Positions 35,719 through 44,731 of a stretch of DNA of 64,000 nt are shown here, one piece after another; the stretch's first letter is position 1, and the number at the start of each line of letters is the position of its first letter. The translations under genes were made by a program, and so were the position numbers. Source of the stretch: Gammaproteobacteria bacterium. GTDB taxonomy: Bacteria; Pseudomonadota; Gammaproteobacteria; Xanthomonadales; Wenzhouxiangellaceae. The stretch covers positions 1 through 64,000 of the forward strand of contig JAAAPE010000064.1 of assembly GCA_009908385.1 (NCBI GenBank). Direction: 5' to 3'. The notes beneath the pieces were generated by a model. That model saw only the letters and a list, made by a program, of their open reading frames with translations, made no database searches and was not told the origin of the DNA.

Positions 35719-36498
35719 TCAGCATCCGTCCAGCGGCAAGTCAGTGCTCAGTAGCCGGATATCGAGCTTGTCCTTCCCGTCTTCCTGCCGGAGGATGCGC
35801 ACTGGCATCCAGTGGAAGTCGGAGGCGTGCCAGCTCAGGTTGTGCTTGTCCGATCCGGGATTTTCGATGCGGCGGATGCGCACGGTTTCGAAGCATCCGG
35901 CCGGGAGTTCGAGCGTCTCCTCGCCGTCGAAGGTGTATTGCTTTTGCTTGACCTCGTCGCGGTCGAGCAGGGTGAACTCCTGCGTGTCGCGGCGACGGGA
36001 TTCGTCGGCGAGATTGACCGCCAGCTGCAGGCGCAGGCTCAGCGGATCGACCATGTTGTCGACCAGCTCGATGATCTGCGTGCCCTTTTCGGTCCTGACT
36101 TCGGTGGTGCCCGCGTCCCAGTCCGTCCGGTGCTGGAAATAGCGATTGTTGGCCGGTGCGTGCTGGGCGTGATGGTAGGTCAGCATCACGATCCGGTCGC
36201 CGCGCCACGTGAAGTGTGCGGCCTCCTCGGCCGACATGTTCAGCGCGCGAACCCACCAGGCGGTCGCGTGCGTGTCGGAGCGGTAGTGCCAGACGCCGTT
36301 GTCGAGCTGTTCGAGGCTGACCGTCAATTCGCCGACCTTCTTGCCGTGCCGGAGCACCTCGTAGCTCGCCTCGTGCGGCGGCAGCGGCGCCGGCTCAGCC
36401 GCCATCGCGGCGAGCGAGCAGACGGCCGTCAGAAGACAGATCACGTTCGAACTCCAGAGGCGTCTCGAGCGGGTACTCGTCGATGTATATCGTTTCAT
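35719..36498 (-). CDS. DUF3108-domain exported protein
   Basis: A 259-aa protein with a hydrophobic signal (VICLLTAVCSLAAMA) and a beta-rich DUF3108 domain: HEASYEVLRHGKKVGELTV, HYRSDTHATAWWVRALNMS, then FHWMPVRILRQEDGKDKLDI. The function is unknown; the family is often next to purN in gammaproteobacteria. With ATG 36498 it overlaps purN by 104 bp; GTG 36444 would cut the overlap to 50 bp but remove the basic n-region of the signal. Confidence 0.82.
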   Translation of the reverse strand: MKRYTSTSTRSRRLWSSNVICLLTAVCSLAAMAAEPAPLPPHEASYEVLRHGKKVGELTVSLEQLDNGVWHYRSDTHATAWWVRALNMSAEEAAHFTWRGDRIVMLTYHHAQHAPANNRYFQHRTDWDAGTTEVRTEKGTQIIELVDNMVDPLSLRLQLAVNLADESRRRDTQEFTLLDRDEVKQKQYTFDGEETLELPAGCFETVRIRRIENPGSDKHNLSWHASDFHWMPVRILRQEDGKDKLDIRLLSTDLPLDGC

Positions 36499-37093
36499 GG
36501 CGTAATTCGACCTGGTGTGTCAGCAAAAGTGCCAGTGTCGCGGGATACAGCCGGTGTTCGAGCGGCAGCAGGCGGTCGGCGAGACGATCGGGATCGTCGT
36601 CGGTGGCGACATCGAACTGTACCCGGCTGATCACGGGACCGGCGTCCAGCGCCGGGGTGACGAAATGGACACTGGCGCCGTGTTCGCCCTCTCCCGCTTC
36701 GAGGACGCGTCGGTGCGTGTCGAGGCCGCGATGACGGGGCAGCAGCGATGGGTGGATGTTGACGAGCCGTCCCATGTGGCGGTTGACGAATCGGTCGCCG
36801 AGCACCCGCATGAAGCCGGCCAGCACGATATAGCGCGGCTCGAATCCGGCGATCGCCGTCTCGAGGGCGTGTTCGTAGGCCGCTCGGTCGGGAAAGCGGG
36901 TCCGTTCCAGGCTCACCGTATCGATCCCGGCCTGCTCGGCCAGCGCCAGCCCGTCCGCGCCCGGGCGGTCCGATATCACGGCGGCGATGCGGGCCTCGAG
37001 CCGACCGCCCTCGATGGCGTCCTGAATCGCGCGGAAATTGCTGCCGCGGCCAGACAGCAACACCACCAGGCGCGGAAGCTCGCCGGCCGACAC
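36395..37093 (-). CDS. purN: Phosphoribosylglycinamide formyltransferase
   Basis: A 232-aa folate-dependent GAR transformylase, third step of purine synthesis. Motifs: VVLLSGRGSNFRAI for phosphate binding, LAGFMRVLGDRFV, NIHPSLLPRHRGLDTHRR containing the catalytic Asn and His, and FVTPALDAGPVI with the catalytic Asp. It starts with GTG 37093, 1 bp after the purM stop. It is about 20 residues longer than E. coli PurN because of a C-terminal tail (FERDLSSDGRLLARRDGG), which is the part that overlaps the DUF3108 gene. Confidence 0.95.
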   Translation of the reverse strand: MSAGELPRLVVLLSGRGSNFRAIQDAIEGGRLEARIAAVISDRPGADGLALAEQAGIDTVSLERTRFPDRAAYEHALETAIAGFEPRYIVLAGFMRVLGDRFVNRHMGRLVNIHPSLLPRHRGLDTHRRVLEAGEGEHGASVHFVTPALDAGPVISRVQFDVATDDDPDRLADRLLPLEHRLYPATLALLLTHQVELRHETIYIDEYPLETPLEFERDLSSDGRLLARRDGG

Positions 37094-37094
37094 G

Positions 37095-38126
37095 TCAGCG
37101 GTAGCGAATGCGGTGGCCGTCGTCGTGAGGCACGACCCGGCCGATGATCGGTGCCGGCTCGCCGAGCGCCTCGATCACCGATTCGGCCGCCTCCCGCGGG
37201 ACGATCAGTGCGAAGCCGATGCCGAGGTTGAAGGTCCGCCGCATTTCGGCATCCTCGATGCCGCCGGCTTCCTGGAGCCAGTCGAAAACGGCCGGTCGAC
37301 GCCACGCGCCGGTGTCGATCTCCAGGCCGCAGCCTTCAGGCAGGACGCGCACGATGTTTTCCGTGAGACCACCGCCGGTGATGTGCGCCATGCCCCGGAT
37401 GTCGTGGCGTCCCAGCAGCGCGTGGACCTGGGGCACGTAAATGCGCGTCGGGGCGAGCAGCGCTTCGCCCAGCGTCCTGCCCTCGAGCGGGCGATCGAGC
37501 GATTCGCCCCCCACCTCCAGCACCCGTCGGATCAGCGAATAGCCATTGCTGTGCGGACCGGTCGACGCCAGGCCGATCACGACGCAATCGGTGTCGATGG
37601 CGCTGCCGTCGATCATGCCGTCGCGCTCGACCGCGCCCACGGCGAATCCGGCCAGGTCGTACTCCCCGTCGCCGTACATGCCCGGCATTTCCGCGGTTTC
37701 GCCGCCGATCAGCGCGCAGCCGGCCTGCTTGCAGCCTTCTGCGATGCCGGCGACCACGTCCGAGGCCGCGTCGACGTCCAGCTTGCCGCAGGCGAAGTAG
37801 TCGAGAAAGAAGAGTGGCTCGGCCCCGCAGACCAGGATGTCGTTGATGCACATGGCGACCAGATCGATGCCGATCGTGTCGTGGCGGTCGAGCTGGCGGG
37901 CCAGCAGCAGCTTCGTGCCGACGCCGTCCGTTCCCGAAACGAGAACCGGGTCGCGGTACTTGTCGCCCAGGTGGAACAGGCCGCCGAAGCCGCCCAGGCC
38001 GCCGAGCACTTCGGGGCGCGAAGTCGCCGCGACCAGGGGCTTGATGCGGTCGACCAGAGCGTTGCCGGCGTCGATGTCGACGCCCGCGTCGCGGTAACTC
38101 AAGGACGGGGATTTGCGCTCGCTCAT
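37095..38126 (-). CDS. purM: Phosphoribosylformylglycinamidine cyclo-ligase (AIR synthetase)
   Basis: A 343-aa enzyme making AIR from FGAM and ATP. Typical start [43 protein letters not shown], and [12 protein letters not shown]. It is followed directly by purN, the usual purMN operon. ATG 38126 fits the family start; the further upstream in-frame sequence runs into the divergent promoter region. No PurR-like operator was recognised in the 170-bp gap to the OPT transporter. Confidence 0.97.
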   Translation of the reverse strand: MSERKSPSLSYRDAGVDIDAGNALVDRIKPLVAATSRPEVLGGLGGFGGLFHLGDKYRDPVLVSGTDGVGTKLLLARQLDRHDTIGIDLVAMCINDILVCGAEPLFFLDYFACGKLDVDAASDVVAGIAEGCKQAGCALIGGETAEMPGMYGDGEYDLAGFAVGAVERDGMIDGSAIDTDCVVIGLASTGPHSNGYSLIRRVLEVGGESLDRPLEGRTLGEALLAPTRIYVPQVHALLGRHDIRGMAHITGGGLTENIVRVLPEGCGLEIDTGAWRRPAVFDWLQEAGGIEDAEMRRTFNLGIGFALIVPREAAESVIEALGEPAPIIGRVVPHDDGHRIRYR

Positions 38127-38296
38127 GGCGTGCTGCCGGGTTGATTGGATGACGCTGCGTATTATGACGGATATGGGCGCGGGCCGAAACGCGCGGAACG
38201 GGCCACGTTGAGCCATCGAGGCAGATGCGCTAGGGTTGCCCGGCTGGCGGAAGAGGGAGAGCGCTCCGCCGGCCGCCATTCAGCGGAGAACAAGCA

Positions 38297-40024
38297 TTGA
38301 ATACGAGAGCTGAGCCCGTGGTCCGCCATGGACCTTACCCCGAGTTGACCGTCACGGCCGTACTGGTCGGTTACTTCCTCGGCGCGATCATCGCCGTGTC
38401 CATCGGTTACGCCGCCCTGATCCTCGGCTTTTCCATCGAGGGTTCGGAGCTGGCGGCCATACTCGGCTTCGCCATCCTGCGCGGCCTGCTGCGGCGCAAT
38501 TCCATCATCGAGAACAACATCGTCCAGACGGTCGCCAGCGCGGTCAACGGCGCCGCCTCCGGCCTGATGTTCTCGGTGCCGGCCTTCTTCATACTCGGAG
38601 AGACGAACTTCGACCCGCTGCTGCTGACCTTCGGCTGCATTGCGGGTGCCTTCCTGGGGATTGCCTTCATCATTCCGCTGCGCAAGCAGATGATCGATTA
38701 CGAGCGCCTGACCTATCCGGGCGGCGTGGCCGTGGCCACCATCCTCAAGTCGCCGGGCGCGGGCATGAAGAAGGCCATGTACCTGATCGGTGCGGCCCTG
38801 TTCGCCGCCGCCGTCCACGTCGTCGTGCAGCTCAGCGGCACCAGCTACTACGACCTCGGCAGCCGCATCGGCATGCCCGACTACATGAACGGCGTGTGGT
38901 ACCTGTCGCTGCTGACCGTGGGCGTGGCCTACATCGCCGGAAAGGGTGGCGTGGCCTTCATCATCGGCGGATTCCTGTGCTACTGGATCCTCGCGCCCTT
39001 TCTCGATGTCAGCGGTCTGATGCCGGCCAATCCGGAAACCGGGCAGGCGCTGAGCGACCCCGGCAACCTGCAGGGCATGCTCTACCGCCCGGTGGGCATC
39101 GGCATGCTCATCGGCGGCGCCGTGGCCGGCGTGCTGATGGCGCTGCCGCTGATCGTCACCGCTATCCGCAGCATGCAGAACGCGGCGAAGAGCGAGGCCG
39201 CGCTGGCGCGCGACGAGATGCCGATCAAACTGCTGTATTTCGCCATCGGCGGCGCGGCGCTTCTGCTGGTCTTCATGGCGGTGACCTCGACCGAGCAGAC
39301 CGGCTGGTTACGCGGCATCACCATGGGCGTGGTCGGCACGCTCTGGATCTGGATCGCCGGGGTCATCCTCGCGGAGGCCATCGGCCGCACCAACTGGTCG
39401 CCGCTGTCGGGCATGACCCTGATCGCTGTGACGATACTGATCTTCATCGCCCGCGGGATGGACGACTCGGCCGCGATCATCGCCGCGATCATGGTGGGCG
39501 CGGCGGTCTGCGTGGCCATGAGCCAGGCCACCGACCTGATGCTCGATCTCAAGACGGGCTACCTGATCGGCGCCACGCCCCGCGTACAGCAGATGGGGCA
39601 GTTCCTCGGCGCCTGGCTGGGTCCGATCCTGATCGTGTCGCTGATCTTTATCCTGCACGAGGCTTACGGCCTGGGCAGCGACAAGCTTCCCGCGCCGCAG
39701 GGCCAGGCTCTGGCGAGCATGGTGTCGGGCATCCTCGGCGGTGACGTGCCGATCGACAAGTACCTCGCCGGGGCCGGCCTCGGGGCGCTGCTGAGCGTCG
39801 CCCAGCCCGGCCTGGGCATCACCGTCGGGTTGGGCTTCTACCTGCCCTTCGCCATCGTCCTGACCTATGCCATCGGTACGCTCGTGCGCGTGATCAGCGA
39901 CTGGCGCCTCGGTCACCGTTTCGCCGACGAGGTGGGTATTCCCGTCGCCGCCGGCCTGATTGTCGGCGAGGCACTGGTCGGGGTGGGCTTCGCGCTGGCC
40001 AAGATCTACCAGGGGATGGGCTGA
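38297..40024 (+). CDS. OPT-family oligopeptide transporter
   Basis: A 575-aa inner-membrane transporter with about fourteen hydrophobic helices. Sequences such as GYFLGAIIAVSIGYAAL, NNIVQTVASAVNGAASG and MIDYERLTYPGGVAVATIL are family-typical for bacterial OPT proteins, which import peptides or metal chelates by proton coupling. The start is TTG 38297, supported by GGAG (38285-38288) at 8-bp spacing. It overlaps the next gene by 1 bp (TGATG). Confidence 0.9.
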   Translation: MNTRAEPVVRHGPYPELTVTAVLVGYFLGAIIAVSIGYAALILGFSIEGSELAAILGFAILRGLLRRNSIIENNIVQTVASAVNGAASGLMFSVPAFFILGETNFDPLLLTFGCIAGAFLGIAFIIPLRKQMIDYERLTYPGGVAVATILKSPGAGMKKAMYLIGAALFAAAVHVVVQLSGTSYYDLGSRIGMPDYMNGVWYLSLLTVGVAYIAGKGGVAFIIGGFLCYWILAPFLDVSGLMPANPETGQALSDPGNLQGMLYRPVGIGMLIGGAVAGVLMALPLIVTAIRSMQNAAKSEAALARDEMPIKLLYFAIGGAALLLVFMAVTSTEQTGWLRGITMGVVGTLWIWIAGVILAEAIGRTNWSPLSGMTLIAVTILIFIARGMDDSAAIIAAIMVGAAVCVAMSQATDLMLDLKTGYLIGATPRVQQMGQFLGAWLGPILIVSLIFILHEAYGLGSDKLPAPQGQALASMVSGILGGDVPIDKYLAGAGLGALLSVAQPGLGITVGLGFYLPFAIVLTYAIGTLVRVISDWRLGHRFADEVGIPVAAGLIVGEALVGVGFALAKIYQGMG

Positions 40025-40554
40025 TGAAAGCACTTGCAATCGTTCTGATCATGGCCGGCTTCCTGCTCGGCGCCCTGTTCGCCGTGCTTTCGGTCGAGAC
40101 CGTCGACTGGTTGCCGTACGGGCTGGCGCTGTTCATGGGATTCGCCGGCATCGTGCTTCTCCGCCGAACGCAATTCGCCGGCGCGAGCGACGAACATCAT
40201 GTGGCCGGCAGCATCGGTACGCTCGAAACGGCGCTGGACAATATCTGCCGCAATCTCGACGACCTGGTCGGCCGCCGCGACAGGGTTCCGCCGCACGAAT
40301 TCCGTTTCGAGATCGATCGGCACTTCCGCGAGGATCTGACCGCCTTCGCCGACTCGCGCGAGTCGATGCGGCACGCCTTCGGCCTGCAGGCCTATGCCGA
40401 CATCATGAGCGCGTTCGCTGCCGGCGAGCGATACATCAACCGCGTGTGGACGGCCTCGGCTGACGGCTACATCGATGAAGTCATGGCCTACCTTGAAAAG
40501 GCGCAGAGGCAGTTCGCCGAGGCGCGCGAAGCCTTCGCGCAACAGCGCCGATGA
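40024..40554 (+). CDS. Small membrane protein of unknown function
   Basis: A 176-aa protein with two N-terminal membrane helices (about 3-22 and 28-47, MKALAIVLIMAGFLLGALF and LPYGLALFMGFAGIVLL) and a helical cytoplasmic domain (LETALDNICRNLDDLVGRRD, MSAFAAGERYINRVWTA). It is translationally coupled to the OPT transporter and may be an accessory to it, though this is only context. No family recognised. Confidence 0.7.
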   Translation: MKALAIVLIMAGFLLGALFAVLSVETVDWLPYGLALFMGFAGIVLLRRTQFAGASDEHHVAGSIGTLETALDNICRNLDDLVGRRDRVPPHEFRFEIDRHFREDLTAFADSRESMRHAFGLQAYADIMSAFAAGERYINRVWTASADGYIDEVMAYLEKAQRQFAEAREAFAQQRR

Positions 40555-40587
40555 TTCGTTCCGTGCCTGTGCTATCTTTGCGGCGTG

Positions 40588-41631
40588 ATGCCCCGACGAC
40601 TGCTTTTCCTCGCGTTTTCCTGGCTGCTGCTGTGCACGTCCGCTGCGGCCGCTGAGCTGTATACCGGTGAAGTGCCGGTCGAGCCCGATTCGCGCACCAG
40701 CGCGTCCGAACAACTCGACGCGCTCGACCAGGTGCTCGGGAGACTGACCGGGCGATTCGACACCTCGCTGGTGGCCGAGCTGGGGCTCGGCGCCGGCGAT
40801 CTCGGCAGCCTGGTGCTGTCTCAGCAGCTCGTGCGCCGCGACACCGTCTCCGAAGAAGGTGAGCCTGAAGAGTCGCTGCGCCTGCAGGTCGATTTCGACG
40901 AACCGTCGATCAACGATCTGCTCGACGCCAATGACCTGCCGCGCTGGGGACGCGAGCGGCCGGCGGTGCTGCTCTGGGCCGTGATCGAGGATGAAGCGGG
41001 CACGCGATTCGTCGAGGCCCCGCGGCTGGAGTACTTGATCCGCAACCAGGCGCGCCGGCTGGGTCTGGACGTGGTGCGCCCGCTCGGCGACGTGCTCGAT
41101 CTGACCGAGATTTCCCTGCAGGACGTGCGCGGCGGCTTCCTCGGCTCCGCGGCGGCCAGCGCGCGTCGCTACGGCGCTGGCGTGATCGCCATGCTCGACC
41201 TGAGGCTGGAAGATGCCGAAGCCGATCCGCCGCTGTGGACGGCTCGCTGGCGCTGGCGCGTCGAGGGCCAGGACTCGGGTCTCGACCACAGCGGTGAAGT
41301 GCCAGAGGCCCTGTTGCGCGACGGCCTCGAGCGCGTCGCCGCTTCCCTGGCCGCGCGCTACGCGGTCGTCGACGTCGACGGCGAGCCCGGCCGCTGGCGC
41401 GTCAGCGTGCACGGTATCGTCGACGAGGTCCAGTACGCGGAAGTGCTCGGCTACATCGCCAACCTGAGCGTGGTCGAGGACGTGCGCGTGATGGGCGCGA
41501 ATCGGCGCCGGATCGATTTCGAGCTGATCTCCGGCGGCCAGGACCTCGAGACCTTTCTCGCGCTCGGCGGACTGCTCGAACTCGAGCGTCGCGGCGCCGA
41601 TCGGCAACTGCATTTCAGGTTGGCGCGTTGA
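40588..41631 (+). CDS. DUF2066-domain exported protein
   Basis: A 347-aa protein with signal MPRRLLFLAFSWLLLCTSAAAA and a DUF2066 domain (LYTGEVPVEPDSRTSASEQL, VLLWAVIEDEAGTRFVEAP). It is found next to pgsA-like and hda genes in many gammaproteobacteria, but its role is unknown. The start may be ATG 40588 or GTG 40585, one codon earlier. Its stop overlaps the TTG of the next gene. Confidence 0.8.
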   Translation: MPRRLLFLAFSWLLLCTSAAAAELYTGEVPVEPDSRTSASEQLDALDQVLGRLTGRFDTSLVAELGLGAGDLGSLVLSQQLVRRDTVSEEGEPEESLRLQVDFDEPSINDLLDANDLPRWGRERPAVLLWAVIEDEAGTRFVEAPRLEYLIRNQARRLGLDVVRPLGDVLDLTEISLQDVRGGFLGSAAASARRYGAGVIAMLDLRLEDAEADPPLWTARWRWRVEGQDSGLDHSGEVPEALLRDGLERVAASLAARYAVVDVDGEPGRWRVSVHGIVDEVQYAEVLGYIANLSVVEDVRVMGANRRRIDFELISGGQDLETFLALGGLLELERRGADRQLHFRLAR

Positions 41632-42209
41632 ATCTGAGTTTCATACCCAACCTGCTGACGATCGGCCGCATGGTGGTCGTGCCGCCCCTGGTATGGCTCC
41701 TGCTGATCGGCCAGTTCCAGTGGGCGCTGGCGCTGGCGGTCTTCGCGGGCGTATCCGACCTGCTCGACGGCTGGCTGGCGCGCCGCTTCTCCTGGCAGTC
41801 GCGCTGGGGCGGCATTTTCGACCCGCTGGCCGACAAGCTGCTGATGGTGGCCGGTTACCTGACACTGGGCTGGCTCGGCGAACTGCCCTGGTGGCTGATC
41901 GGGCTGGTCATCCTGCGCGACCTGGTGATCGTCGCGGGTGGGTACATCTACTACACGCGCTTCGAGCGCTTCAACGCCGAACCCACACAGCTGTCGCGTT
42001 TCAACACCTTCTGCCAGGTCTTCCTGATGTGGTTCGTCCTCGTCCGCCTGGCCGGGTTGCCCCTGCCGCGCGAAGCCCAGATCGGCCTGGTCTGGCTGGT
42101 CGCCGTCATGGCAATGCTGACGCTCGTCCAGTACGTCTGGATCTGGACCGGCCGGGCGGTCCGAGTGACTCGCTCGCGCCGGAAAGGCGATCAAGACTCG
42201 ACATCCTGA
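41628..42209 (+). CDS. CDP-alcohol phosphatidyltransferase family protein (PgsA/Cls type)
   Basis: A 193-aa inner-membrane enzyme of the CDP-alcohol phosphatidyltransferase family. The catalytic motif is complete: SDLLDGWLARRFSWQSRW followed by GGIFDPLADK, matching D-x2-DG-x2-AR-x8-G-x3-D-x3-D. Likely substrate pairs are CDP-diacylglycerol with glycerol-3-phosphate or another alcohol; the main pgsA may be elsewhere. Start TTG 41628 overlaps the DUF2066 stop. Confidence 0.88.
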   Translation: MNLSFIPNLLTIGRMVVVPPLVWLLLIGQFQWALALAVFAGVSDLLDGWLARRFSWQSRWGGIFDPLADKLLMVAGYLTLGWLGELPWWLIGLVILRDLVIVAGGYIYYTRFERFNAEPTQLSRFNTFCQVFLMWFVLVRLAGLPLPREAQIGLVWLVAVMAMLTLVQYVWIWTGRAVRVTRSRRKGDQDSTS

Positions 42210-42219
42210 GGCCGCTGCC

Positions 42220-42918
42220 GTGAGTCGTGCCCAGCTTCCACTGGCGCTGAAGCCGCCGCGCCGACCCCGCTTCGACAATTTCGTCGTCGGCCCGAACCAG
42301 CCGGTCGTGGCGACGCTGTCCCAGGGGGTCGAACCCGGCGGCTGGTATTTCCTGGCCGGTCCCGCGGGCTCGGGTCGCTCCCACCTGGTGTCCGCCTTCT
42401 TCGCCGATCGTTGCCGCCGAGGCGAAAGCGCGCATTTCATCGCCCTGGGCAAGCCCGAGCAGCGGCGGCTGCTCGAGCACGCGGACGGCGACTGGGTGGT
42501 GATCGACGATGTCGACCTGCTGGCCGGCGACGAGGCCGGCGAAATGGCGCTGTTCAACGCACTCAACCGCTGGCGCGCCGGGCACGCGGGCGTCGTCATG
42601 AGCGGGGCCGGGCGCGACGATTTCGAGCTGCCCGATCTGCGTTCGCGCCTGGGCCAGGCCACGCGATTGACGCTCAGGCCCCTGGAGGAGGCGGAGCTGG
42701 CCGAACTGGTGCGCAGCCTGGCGGCCGAGCACGAGGTCCTGCTGGGCCGGGGCGCGGTCGACTACATTCTCAGCCGTGCGCCGCGCAACGCGGCACGCAT
42801 CGCCGAGCTGGTCGTGGCCGGTGCGCATCGTGCCCTGACCGAGCGGCGCACGCTTTCGCTACCGTTGGTGAGAGAGGTTCTAAGTGGTGTGTCAACGAGG
42901 GGAGGGGAGGACACATAG
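42220..42918 (+). CDS. hda: DnaA regulatory inactivator Hda
   Basis: A 232-aa AAA+ protein related to DnaA domain III. The N-terminal QLPLAL is the beta-clamp binding motif; GPAGSGRSH is the Walker A loop, WVVIDDVDLL the Walker B region, and RSRLGQATRLTLRPL the sensor/box VII part. With the loaded clamp, Hda stimulates ATP hydrolysis by DnaA to prevent over-initiation. Start GTG 42220. The DUF2066-pgsA-like-hda order is common in gammaproteobacteria. Confidence 0.92.
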   Translation: MSRAQLPLALKPPRRPRFDNFVVGPNQPVVATLSQGVEPGGWYFLAGPAGSGRSHLVSAFFADRCRRGESAHFIALGKPEQRRLLEHADGDWVVIDDVDLLAGDEAGEMALFNALNRWRAGHAGVVMSGAGRDDFELPDLRSRLGQATRLTLRPLEEAELAELVRSLAAEHEVLLGRGAVDYILSRAPRNAARIAELVVAGAHRALTERRTLSLPLVREVLSGVSTRGGEDT

Positions 42919-42924
42919 CAAGCG

Positions 42925-42987
42925 CCAGATTCCAAGTGCCAAATTGTAAGCACCAATTCTCAAACAAATTCCAATTTTCAATTTTCG
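42925..42987. repeat. AT-rich degenerate heptamer array (CCAAATT-like)
   Basis: Nine degenerate heptamers can be laid end to end: CCAGATT, CCAAGTG, CCAAATT, GTAAGCA, CCAATTC, TCAAACA, AATTCCA, ATTTTCA, ATTTTCG. The stretch is strikingly AT-rich for this genome and follows the hda stop by 6 bp. Confidence 0.6.
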
Positions 42988-42996
42988 AATGACCGA

Positions 42997-43044
42997 AACG
43001 GGCGCCGGCTTCGAGCGGAAAGGCTGGGCGCCGGCCCGTTTTAA
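42997..43044. terminator. Bidirectional terminator between hda and asnB
   Basis: AACGGGC (42997-43003) pairs with GCCCGTT (43034-43040), with an inner GC-rich stem (GCCGGC on both sides). TTTTAATC follows on the plus strand. It serves hda on the plus strand and probably asnB on the minus strand. Confidence 0.7.
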
Positions 43045-43059
43045 TCATTGATTGCCAAG

Positions 43060-44718
43060 CTAATAGCTCTCCCGATGCACACCCTTCACCGCCCTTCCCG
43101 AAGGATCGGCCGCGTCGGCAAAGTTGACGTCCCAGGCCAGGGCTTCGGGCGTGGAGCAGGCCACGGAGGGTCCGCCGGGGACGGTCGCGGCCGCGGCCGG
43201 CGACGGGAAGTGGCGTTCGAACAGGCGGCGGTAGAGGCAGGCTTCCTTGGTAGCCGGGGCGTTGATCGGGAAGCGGCGCGGCGCCTCGGCCAGTTCGCGG
43301 TCGCTCACCTGGTGTTCGGCAAATGCTTTCAGGGCGTCGATCCAGCCGTATCCCACGCCGTCGGAGAACTGTTCCTTCTGCCGCCACAGGATTTCGTCGG
43401 GCAGCAGGCCGGCGCCGGCTTCGCGCAGGATGGACTTTTCGGGCCGCTCGGGGCCGGCCATCTTGGCGGCCGGGTCGATCGACATCGCCGTATCCATGAA
43501 TTCCAGGTCCAGGAAGGGCACCCGCGCTTCGACGCCCCAGGCGGCCATGGATTTGTTGGCGCGCAGGCAGTCGAACTGGTGCAGCTTGTCGAGCTTGCGC
43601 ACGGTCTCCTCGTGGAAGGCGCGCGCGTTGGGCGCCTTGTGGAAATACAGGTAGCCGCCGAAGATCTCGTCGGCGCCCTCGCCGGAAAGCACCATCTTGA
43701 TGCCCATGGCCTTGATTCGCCGTGCCAGCAGGAACATCGGTGTGGAGGCGCGCACCGTCGTCACGTCGTAGGTCTCGATGTGGGCGATGACGTCGTCGAG
43801 GGCGTCGAGACCTTCCTGGATCGTGTAGTGGAATTCGTGGTGCTGTGTTCCGATCGCTCGAGCAGCGACGCGGGCCGCGGCCAGATCCGGGGAACCTTCC
43901 AGGCCGATGGCGAAGGAATGCAGGCGCGGCCACCATGCTTCCTCGGTGTCGTCGGACTCGACCCGGTGGTCGGCGTAGCGTTTGGCGATGGCCGCGATGA
44001 GTGAGGAATCCAGTCCGCCGGAAAGCAGGACACCATAGGGGACGTCGCCCATCATCTGGCGATGTACGGCGTCTTCCAGGGCCTGGCGTATTCGCGCCGC
44101 GTCGGCGGGCCGGTCGGCGTTGTCGAATTCGCGCCAGGCCGGCTCGTACCAGCGGCGAACGACGCCTTCGTGCGAATCGAGCAGGTGTCCGGGCGGGAAG
44201 ATCTCGACCTGGCGGCACCAGGGTTCGATCGCCTTCATCTCCGAAGCGATCCAGAGCATGCCGTCCTCGTCGCGACCGTGATAAAGCGGCATCACTCCGA
44301 AGGGATCGCGGGCGACAAGGTAGCGGTCCGCCGCTTCGTCGTAGAGCACGAAGGCGAAGATGCCGCTGAGCCGGTGGAGAAAGTCCGCGCCGTGCTGACG
44401 ATAGAGGGCGAGGATCACCTCGCAGTCCGAGCCGGTACGGAACTCGTAGTCGCCGCATTCGGCGCGCAGTTGCCGATGGTTGTAGATTTCGCCGTTGACG
44501 CCGAGCACCTGTCGGGCATCCGGCGACAGCAGGGGCTGGGCGCCGGATTCGATATCGACGATGGCCAGGCGCTCATGGGCGATGATCGCCCGGTCATGGA
44601 CGTAGATGCCGCTCCAGTCCGGCCCGCGGTGGCGCTGCTGGCGCGAAGCCTCCAGGGCAAGACCCCGCAGGCCGCGTCGGCCTGCGGGGATCTCGAATAG
44701 GCCCAGGATCGAGCACAT
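43060..44718 (-). CDS. asnB: Asparagine synthase (glutamine-hydrolysing), AsnB
   Basis: A 552-aa enzyme making Asn from Asp, Gln and ATP. The N-terminal glutaminase domain begins with the nucleophile Cys2 (MCSILGLFE) and has RHRGPDWSGIY and VNGEIYNHRQLR. The synthetase domain has the PP-loop GVLLSGGLDSSLIAA and MVLSGEGADEIFGGYLYF. Length and motifs match E. coli AsnB rather than the larger exopolysaccharide-linked homologues. Monocistronic, convergent to hda. Confidence 0.96.
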   Translation of the reverse strand: MCSILGLFEIPAGRRGLRGLALEASRQQRHRGPDWSGIYVHDRAIIAHERLAIVDIESGAQPLLSPDARQVLGVNGEIYNHRQLRAECGDYEFRTGSDCEVILALYRQHGADFLHRLSGIFAFVLYDEAADRYLVARDPFGVMPLYHGRDEDGMLWIASEMKAIEPWCRQVEIFPPGHLLDSHEGVVRRWYEPAWREFDNADRPADAARIRQALEDAVHRQMMGDVPYGVLLSGGLDSSLIAAIAKRYADHRVESDDTEEAWWPRLHSFAIGLEGSPDLAAARVAARAIGTQHHEFHYTIQEGLDALDDVIAHIETYDVTTVRASTPMFLLARRIKAMGIKMVLSGEGADEIFGGYLYFHKAPNARAFHEETVRKLDKLHQFDCLRANKSMAAWGVEARVPFLDLEFMDTAMSIDPAAKMAGPERPEKSILREAGAGLLPDEILWRQKEQFSDGVGYGWIDALKAFAEHQVSDRELAEAPRRFPINAPATKEACLYRRLFERHFPSPAAAATVPGGPSVACSTPEALAWDVNFADAADPSGRAVKGVHRESY

Positions 44719-44731
44719 GTGCGCTAGCGGA

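Noticed and set aside
33510-35951. An 813-codon plus-strand open frame crossing the EamA gene, the heptamer hairpin and the M48 gene
   Set aside because: It covers parts of several real genes on both strands plus intergenic repeats, and encodes no known domain.
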